From assembly GCA_002803225.1 (NCBI GenBank), contig NXFV01001155.1, positions 1 through 27,179 on the forward strand: DNA of 27,179 bases, read 5' to 3'. The position numbers were made by a program, and so were the translations under genes. Below are positions 21,004-27,179 of the stretch, in pieces. This stretch comes from Gamarada debralockiae (taxonomy: Eukaryota; Ascomycota; Leotiomycetes; Helotiales; Hyphodiscaceae). Below the pieces are notes generated by a model. It had not been told where the DNA came from, searched no databases, and worked only from the letters and a program-made list of their open reading frames with translations. Each line of letters opens with the position of its first letter. Within the stretch, counting starts at the first letter, position 1.

Positions 21004-21591
21004 CTAATCACTTCCCGAAAACGAGATAGCAGTACTTGTCTGTCCGGCTGCAGCCTTATCCAACGCAACATTAGTAGCAAGCTTCGCCTGCTGCCCCGCC
21101 AATTCGCTCTGACTCCCAGTATTGCCCTGCGCAACCTCGATCTGGATTCTTAGGACATCGGTCTGCAACTTGAGGACCTTGTTCTTTATCTTGCCGTTTT
21201 GGAGAGCCGTGCCGGCTGTGGTGCCAGTTCCGCCTGCTGCGGCGATGGCGTCGTTGAAACCGCCGGTGCCGGTTTCGGCGTCTTCGGAAACTTGGGCTGC
21301 TGCGGCGATGATTGCAAGGTCGGAGGCTGCGACGCCCGCGAGGTTGTTTTGGTCGATCTGTGATGTGTTAGACGGTGTTTGGTGGGAAGGGGGGGATATA
21401 AGGGGCGGGGAGGAACGTACGGGGAACGCGGCGTTCACTTCATCCAAAGCATTTCCTGCCACTCCACCGGAAACGTTGAACTCATCGTATGTCTGGACCT
21501 TAAGGACACCAGCCGCAGCGCGCTTGTTGATAGGAGCCGCAATCGCGGAAGAGAGGGAGAGGAGGAGAGTGATGGTCGTTGAGAAATGCAT
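21004..21591 (-). CDS. Small secreted protein
   Basis: 174 aa over two exons, 21591-21421 and 21357-21004. The signal peptide MHFSTTITLLLSLSSAIAA is followed by a Kex2-like Lys-Arg site (PINKR). The mature part is Ala/Gly-rich with few aromatic residues and no cysteines: YDEFNVSGGVAGNALDEVNA, GVAASDLAIIAAAA and a heptad-like KIKNKVLKLQTDVLRIQIEV helix. It matches a widespread ascomycete small secreted protein family of unknown function by my recognition; apoplastic or surface location is inferred. The 63-nt intron (GTACGT...CACAG) contains no stop and is a multiple of three, so its retention would add 21 residues. The ATG at 21591 was chosen because it begins the signal peptide. Confidence 0.85.
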   Translation of the reverse strand: MHFSTTITLLLSLSSAIAAPINKRAAAGVLKVQTYDEFNVSGGVAGNALDEVNAAFPVRSSPPLISPPSHQTPSNTSQIDQNNLAGVAASDLAIIAAAAQVSEDAETGTGGFNDAIAAAGGTGTTAGTALQNGKIKNKVLKLQTDVLRIQIEVAQGNTGSQSELAGQQAKLATNVALDKAAAGQTSTAISFSGSD

Positions 21592-22657
21592 GATGTTCAA
21601 CACTAGGTTTGCTTGAAAGGATGGATTAAAGGCTTTGCGTTTGAAGAGAAGGAACGGATAAAGGCAGGATTAAGGATCGACCAAAAAAAAACAACAGCGC
21701 AGCCGTTAGCAAAGAATGTACGAAGGTAAATAACAAGCGAATGTGCTGAGGAGCCAAGCTTCAACCACAGCCGGAAGCGAGCATCTTATAAGATGGTAGA
21801 GATATGATAACCATCATCTGAAGGGGCGAAGGAACATCAGACGATCCACCACTGTCAGCTTTCGTGGGTCTTGGAATATCACTCGAAGTTCCACCAATGG
21901 AAGTTGAGCGGAGGATTCTTTTCGTCCCATGTTGCGAGAGACAGGCAGAGACCTGATGGCGAGAAGCCGAGAAAGCTTGACGAAAGCCTGATCTAATAAA
22001 TTGCATTGACGTTTTGGACGATTCAGAGACGGTAGTTGTGTGAGGTTGGGCCTCCATGCGTTTGAGCAGGGGCCTTAGCGAGTGGCTTTGGAGGCGCTTG
22101 AAACCAAAGGCAAAGGGTAATATCCGCGTGATCTGAGGTTTCTGAGTCAGTTTTGAAGAAATAATTGATTGCGTGATTAAACAAGGTTTAGAATTGAATG
22201 ATGTGCTCATCTCGAATATCATCATGCTGTTACTCGTCCCAGCCTTTCCTTCACCAGTCGTGGTGCCGCGCTGGCAACACGTTCTTCGTCCGAAGGATAG
22301 AACCATCGACCTCTACCTTTACGCCTTTCGAAACACAACTCGAAGTTTCTCTGCTATCAATAAAATGACACGGTGAGCTACACAGAGAAGTTCTACGAGC
22401 AGCTCTTGCTGTCACCCACCCACATGTGGCCTCGACAGTTCCTGCAAATCGGACGTTTGCGCAGCTTCGGTGTCAAAAGCTTGCCTGGTGAATGCCCACG
22501 ATTCAACGGCTGAGATTGTACTAAACAGTACCACTGTCCAGATGCTCGCATATCTTGCCTCAAAGCAAACCATTATCTCTTCTGCCGAAATCCAACCTTT
22601 CCTATCTCCATCAATCCGCCCAGAAGTCGTCGCGACTTCACAACTACAGCAACTGTC
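21592..22657. other. Spacer with one unsupported long frame
   Basis: A 181-codon minus-strand frame at 21761-22306 is Ser/Thr-rich and has no recognised motif; a shorter start near residue 84 (MEAQPHTTT) would look like a leader peptide. There is no splice or homology support. A plus-strand frame at 22470-22694 also lacks support. Probably non-coding promoter sequence. Confidence 0.4.
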
Positions 22658-23286
22658 ATGGGCTATCGAAACGGGCGCAACACCACCGAAGTAGAAGACA
22701 TCCGATACAACATGGAACAGGTCGGTCAAACGAAATGGGGCTACGTCATATATCGCTGCACCTATGACGACGATGAAGCATGGAAAAAATTCATAGAATT
22801 CCTCAAAGACTACACACACAACGAGCTACAGGAAGCGGACGCGATCGATCTTGCCGAAAGGCTTGACTGGAAAGTCGAAGTAGATCCTCAAGCGCTGGAC
22901 GGAGCCAGTACAGACCAAGTGCGCGATCTTTTCAAAGAATGGGTCAAATCCGACGAGGCGCGAGCAGAGCAGACGGCTCCAATATACAATCCGATCACGT
23001 CGCGACAGGTCTTTTGTGTGCACGTCGACGCGGCTGCTCTTACTAGTTTTGTCAATCGAAAGATTCTCAATCAGAAAGCAGATATCTGGGAATATGGATA
23101 TGTAAACCTGGTTGACGGGTCTTGGGAGCGCTCCCCGATGATCCGGAGCACCCCGAGGATGAGGATGGAGATGTGGGTTACATGCGCGTGGCTATCGACT
23201 CATTACTACCATCCTCGTATGCATATTTCGAGGGGCGAGGAGGTTGGTATGCTGCTTATGAACTGCCACCATATGTATGGGGATAG
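22658..23286 (+). pseudogene. Conserved fungal protein of unknown function, single-base deletion
   Basis: Belongs to a common ascomycete family recognisable by TKWGYVIYRCTYDDDEAW near the start, LDGASTDQVRDLFKEWV, CVHVDAAAL and YGYVNLVDGSWE. No enzymatic role is known to me. The frame is clean to the C-run at 23133-23136. The expected continuation (DDPEHPEDEDGDVGYMRVAI, then GGWYAAYELPPYVWG and TAG at 23284-23286) is in the next frame, so one C has been lost. Without repair the frame runs on into unrelated sequence to 23446. The start may be 22658 or, more like relatives, 22712 (MEQVGQTKWG). One indel in a homopolymer could be a sequence error. About 210 residues intended. Confidence 0.72.
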
Positions 23287-24684
23287 GATTGTGCGTTACT
23301 CTATTCTTAAAGATTGTTCTCAGAACTTTACAGAACTTCCCAAGTGGAAATATGGTTGTTTTGTGGTTCTCAAACTAAGGATGGTCCAAAAAGGGTGCAA
23401 CCGTTTTTGGAGAGAGATTGAATTGGACGCCGATCATTTATGGTGAAGGATTTCGGTGGGGACTTGCCTCCCAAAAGTAGCTACAATCTGCCCTCCCAAG
23501 AACAGCTGAATCATGGAGAGGGAGATTCAGTAAATGGACTAAGAGTTATATGTCCTCAGTATTGTAATTCTATTTTGGAGTTCTTTGGGAACCTCCCAAC
23601 GAAATCGCCGTTGGGGGTTTAGCAATGAACCATCTTGCCGAGGTTCTTACTGTATCTCGCATAAAGCCCAAACGGGACTGAGGAGTTCAATGTGTCAATG
23701 GATAACATAAATGGACTAACGTCTATCCCTGTGTAGCGGAAAACCCTACGTGCCGGAAAAAACAATAGGTACTTTGACTTCAAGTATCATAAAATCTATA
23801 CACACCTCAATATCTCCTATATTTTCTTATAAGTTATATTCCATGGCTTCTCCTAGACACCCTGAACCCTACCTACTAGAAAATCACATTCGTATTATCA
23901 CCCCTACACCTGATTTGTAAAGAGTCTCCTTTTGTAACATAATAGACTTCCTCTACCACAGCTCTACCACCGAGCTTATACTATCCCTAATACTTATAAA
24001 GGGGTCTTATCTGAGGTCTCAGGCCTCACTACTATAGGAGAAAGCATCATTACAATTGTGGCTACTGTGGCACGCAAATTCATACATGGTCGCCACGTCG
24101 ATCGGTACCTCCAACCGAAGCGATCACTAGCCCCGCACGTCCCGATAGCAGCACGTGATCGCCGATGGCCCTGTGGCTGTGCAGAATCATGGCAAACGTG
24201 CCGACTCAGCCCGCAGCCTTGCAATCCAACTCAACCCTGAAGAATTCGCTACCTCACAAGCGTGTGGCTAGTACGGGTCGGCCGCCCTCCCTGCTACAGT
24301 AGTGTGATCGAATGTTCGACCACATTTCTTAGGCTAATCGTGGCAAATACTTGGTGGTAGGATAAATAATTGTACCCTCGAATCATTCTAGTCAGTCTCA
24401 ACCATCTGAGGAGGCCAATAGAGAAGCCAGATTTGCTGTATTTGTGGGGTCGAAAGTGCTAGAAGCAATTGCTGTTGTAGGATATGACGGTTTTGGTGTA
24501 GGCGCTTCAGCCAGTCAGATCACATGACCAGGCCAGGGATACCGTTTTCAGCAATTCTGCTGCTTTCGGCCATACCCTTACGTACTACGTACGAATGCGG
24601 AAGTAGTACAGTACTGATGTATTCTTTGTATACACAGAGATAAATAAGTCTCTCTGATCTCCTTACGAAAGAAAAATACCGCAT
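23287..24684. other. AT-rich, repeat-like spacer
   Basis: No gene. The part at about 23780-24010 is very AT-rich and stop-dense, with a short coding-like frame starting MASPRHPEP near 23843, and may be a decayed transposon; I cannot assign a family. The 24050-24300 part is more GC-rich with no motif. Confidence 0.45.
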
Positions 24685-24890
24685 TAATTGGTTTATAAGA
24701 GCCCATGTATCAACCTGGTACACAACTTCTTTAAAAATCACACGAAATTTTCAAAAATATTTGAATAAAAATTATGATTAAACGAAGAAATTTGTAGTTC
24801 ATAATATTTTACAGAATAATATTTTTGATTTTTATTGATTTTTAAAGCGTAAGTGTGCTTATAGGTGGATACGGTCTTATAAACCAATTA
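24685..24890. mobile_element. MITE-like element with 16-bp perfect terminal inverted repeats
   Basis: The left end TAATTGGTTTATAAGA (24685-24700) is the exact reverse complement of the right end TCTTATAAACCAATTA (24875-24890). Similarity continues imperfectly inward for about 50 bp on each side (CCxTGTATCxACCT, ACACA, TTTAAAAA). The ends start and finish with TA, consistent with the TA target of Tc1/mariner-type elements. At about 206 bp, with an AT-rich non-coding core, it is non-autonomous. Confidence 0.82.
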
Positions 24891-25368
24891 TACCGGTAGA
24901 ATGAAATGCGAAAATTCATAAGGAGAGAAATAGAAGATGAGGTGGAGATATTGGATAGATTCAGCCTGAGCTGAAAGCTGGCGTGGTGTTAGGCACAACT
25001 GCATGTATTGTTGCTGTGGCGAAGCAAGTAGGATTTAGCATAATCAGTCAGTCGCTTGCTTCTGCGCCACACTGTGGGCTGTGCAATCAGCCTACCCGCC
25101 TGGAGCTAGGCTTATTAACTCAAAAACTAACGCATAGCGGAATTACAGTGACTTCCAGCAGTCTGGCACTATCTCGCTTTCAGATTCAATTCTTCGGTAT
25201 AGCGCAGCGTACTATCTTCCTCTATGCTCACTAACATTAGTAGTTAGGGCTGATATTCTCATCGGACGAGCGAGTTGCGCTGCTCGTCTCTTTCAGTTAG
25301 GCTGCCACGCTTAAGCCCGACCGAGATCCATTCCTACCGCTTGCCCCTGTCCAGCTCTATGCGAAGCA
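24891..25368. other. Upstream region of the HET gene
   Basis: No gene seen. A MITE lies about 480 bp upstream of the HET start codon, so it may sit in or near that gene's promoter. Confidence 0.5.
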
Positions 25369-27179
25369 ATGCGTCTTTTGCGACGGTGCGACACTGGCGA
25401 TTTCAGTCTTACTCAGTTTGGCGATGAGGACATTCCTCCCTATGCGATACTTTCGCATACATGGGGAGCGGACACCGAGGAGGTCACCTTTGAAGACTTA
25501 ACGAATGGCACTGGCGAGGATAAACCTGGCTTTGTGAAGATCCGATTCTGTGGAGAACGGGCAAGGCTAGATAACTTGCAGTACTTTTGGATTGACACCT
25601 GTTGCATTGACAAGAGAAGCAGCGCGGAGCTGTCCGAAGCAATCAACTCAATGTACCGTTGGTACCAAGATGCTAATGTATGCTACGCGTACCTTGCCGA
25701 TGTGCCGTCGAAAGCCAAATTCTCGGGCAGCAGGTGGTTTACCAGAGGATGGACCCTTCAAGAGCTAATCGCTCCGTCAAAGGTGATATTTCTTGATGAG
25801 GGATGGAAGGAACTAGGGACTAAGGCAAACCTTCGGCAAAGTGTGTCCGACTGTACCGGTATTCCTAGAGGTGTCCTCTCCGAAAGCGATGGCCTTGAAA
25901 AGGCTAGTATCGCACAAAGAATGTCATGGGCTGCGAAGAGAAAAACAACGAGGCTTGAAGATCGTGCCTACTGCTTAATGGGCATATTTGGTATCAACAT
26001 GCCATTGCTCTACGGAGAAGGAGAAAGAGCTTTCCTTAGACTCCAGGAGGAAATAATGAGGATCTCGGATGACCATAGTCTCTTCGCATGGAGATCTTCT
26101 GACAATCGCGGCGGACTTCTGGCAACCTCTCCAGCTTCATTCATAGACTCCCACAATATCGTCCCATCCAATCCTTTTGATACATCTAACGGCCCTTTAA
26201 CTGTGAGCAACAGAGGGATCCATTTGGAACTCCGTTTCATAGGTAGGGGTCGTCAAGGACTAGGCCTTGCGATCCTTCATTGTGAAGAAAGAGGTGGAGA
26301 AGATAAATTGATCGCCATCTACGTGAGAGATTTAATTTTGACAATGGAGCAATTTCGGAGAGTTCAGAGTGAAGAATTCGAACGGTTTGATCGAAGAAAA
26401 TTCAGACTATCGCAATATCCTATGAGAAGGATATGTATCCAAACAGGGCGGCTGATATCGAAAACCCCCAGGAATTGCGATAACATCGCTCCGGAGGAGA
26501 TCTACCCTGATGGTACGCTAACGAATTTAATGAATTTCGGGGAGCCGACATCACTACTACGCGCAGCAGAAAGAGGACTCGAGGATGTTGTATGGTTGCT
26601 GCTGACACGAAGCGATATGGAGGCCGGCTTGAAGGATAGAGATGGAGGGACAGCGTTAGCGCACGCGGTAAAAGGGGGCCATAAGACAGTTGTCAAGATG
26701 CTACTAGCTCGAAGCGACGTTGAAGCCGACTTGAAGGATAAATATGGACTGGCACCGCTGTGGTGGGCAGTCCAGATGAAGCACGAGGCCGTTGTCGAGG
26801 TGCTGCTTAAATCAGGCAAAGTTGATGCCGACTCGAATAATAATGACAGTCGAACGCTGCTATCGTGGACGGCCGAGAAGGGGCGCGAGGCGGTGGTCAA
26901 TATGCTGCTCGACAATGGCGCTGACCTGGAGTCTAAAGACAAGAATGGCCGGGCGCCGCTGTCATGGGCAGCCGAGAATGGGCGCGAGGCTGTCGTCAAT
27001 GTGCTGCTCGACAATGGCGCCGACCTGGAGTCTAAAGACAAGCACGGCCGAACGCCACTGTCGTGGGCAGCCCAGTACGGGCATGAGGCGGTGGTCAAGC
27101 TGCTGCTCCAGAAGGGCGCCGACCTGGAGTCTAAAGACAAGAATGGCCGGGCACCGCTGTCATGGGCAGCCGAGAATGG
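25369..27179 (+). CDS. HET-domain protein with ankyrin repeats, 3' end outside the window
   Basis: Heterokaryon-incompatibility-type protein. Open for about 603 codons from the ATG at 25369 to the window edge, no intron or stop seen. The HET domain occupies about residues 23-150, with YAILSHTWG, FWIDTCCIDK, YRWYQDANVCYAYLADV and RGWTLQELIAP, all diagnostic, followed by AYCLMGIFGINMPLLYGEG and FLRLQEEIM. Ankyrin repeats begin near residue 390 (LRAAERGLEDVVWLLL). The last ones are nearly identical 33-residue units (SWAAENGREAVVNVLL, DNGADLESKDKNGR). HET proteins trigger regulated cell death in fungal non-self recognition; repeats recognising or binding a partner are usual, inferred here. The ATG ten bases upstream (25359) is in another frame. 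C-terminal length unknown. Confidence 0.93.
   Translation, partial: MRLLRRCDTGDFSLTQFGDEDIPPYAILSHTWGADTEEVTFEDLTNGTGEDKPGFVKIRFCGERARLDNLQYFWIDTCCIDKRSSAELSEAINSMYRWYQDANVCYAYLADVPSKAKFSGSRWFTRGWTLQELIAPSKVIFLDEGWKELGTKANLRQSVSDCTGIPRGVLSESDGLEKASIAQRMSWAAKRKTTRLEDRAYCLMGIFGINMPLLYGEGERAFLRLQEEIMRISDDHSLFAWRSSDNRGGLLATSPASFIDSHNIVPSNPFDTSNGPLTVSNRGIHLELRFIGRGRQGLGLAILHCEERGGEDKLIAIYVRDLILTMEQFRRVQSEEFERFDRRKFRLSQYPMRRICIQTGRLISKTPRNCDNIAPEEIYPDGTLTNLMNFGEPTSLLRAAERGLEDVVWLLLTRSDMEAGLKDRDGGTALAHAVKGGHKTVVKMLLARSDVEADLKDKYGLAPLWWAVQMKHEAVVEVLLKSGKVDADSNNNDSRTLLSWTAEKGREAVVNMLLDNGADLESKDKNGRAPLSWAAENGREAVVNVLLDNGADLESKDKHGRTPLSWAAQYGHEAVVKLLLQKGADLESKDKNGRAPLSWAAEN
26872..27179 (+). repeat. 99-bp tandem repeats encoding ankyrin units
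   Basis: Three full units start at 26872, 26971 and 27070, and a fourth starts at 27169. Units 1 and 2 differ at only about a dozen positions, much less than the earlier ankyrin repeats, which points to recent duplication or gene conversion. The array continues beyond the window. Confidence 0.93.

Noticed and set aside
21761..22306. 181-codon minus-strand frame
   Set aside because: No motif, no domain and low-complexity composition; kept only as a remark on the spacer.
23780..24010. Named Tc1/mariner transposase relic
   Set aside because: AT-rich and stop-dense, but no catalytic motif or terminal repeat could be read, so only a possible relic is noted.
1..27179. tRNA or rRNA genes and CRISPR arrays
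   Set aside because: No T-arm/B-box plus cloverleaf and no spaced-repeat array was seen on either strand; the few GGTTCGA-like words lie outside any foldable tRNA.

Overview
The window reads as nuclear DNA of a filamentous ascomycete, possibly a leotiomycete. Introns are short (46-143 nt) with GTRAGT-like donors, CTRAY branch sites and YAG acceptors. The gene families are typically fungal: HET/ankyrin, SesA, LicD/Mnn4-like, an NCS1 purine-cytosine permease, a CDF metal transporter and a small secreted protein. The class-level guess is inference; nothing in the sequence fixes the species. Gene density is low and the window mixes intact genes with several clearly broken ones, as expected of an accessory or subtelomeric region.

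Left part (1-9993): a minus-strand NCS1 permease pseudogene (216-1987), an intact five-exon P450 (3616-5386, minus) followed by a duplicated copy of its last coding segment with usable splice sites (3500-3594), a gene-poor stretch with a 15-bp AT-rich minisatellite, and an intact seven-exon LicD/Mnn4-like secretory-pathway gene (8483-9993, plus).

Centre (11647-19264): the main feature. The N-terminal part of a CDF cation transporter gene lies at 11647-11990 and the rest at 18168-19264, same strand, in the right order, breaking inside one conserved motif. The two halves are separated by about 6.2 kb flanked on both sides by the hexamer GAGCAA. That interval carries an intact divergent gene pair: a SesA-domain protein ending in three amyloid-motif-like repeats (12945-13995, minus), and a single-pass membrane protein with a Cys-rich ectodomain (14412-15817, plus). 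It also carries a frameshifted hydroxyacid dehydrogenase (16411-17410, minus) and a transposon-like AT-rich tail with an iterated 18-bp motif (17476-17620).

Right part: a GNAT acetyltransferase with one frameshift (19413-20393, minus), an intact small secreted protein (21004-21591, minus), a conserved fungal protein with a single-base deletion (22658-23286, plus), a MITE-like element with 16-bp perfect terminal inverted repeats (24685-24890), and a HET-domain/ankyrin gene (25369 onward, plus) that runs off the window inside near-identical 99-bp ankyrin repeats.

How the genes relate: there is no evident metabolic cluster. The coherent theme is fungal self/non-self and cell-death-type architecture (SesA plus amyloid-like repeats; HET plus ankyrin) among decaying transporter and enzyme genes and mobile-element remains. 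Broken genes carry several indels each while neighbouring long genes are error-free, which argues for real decay over poor sequence quality. All gene models were assembled by hand from reading frames and splice signals, and family names come from recognition of motifs, not from database searches.
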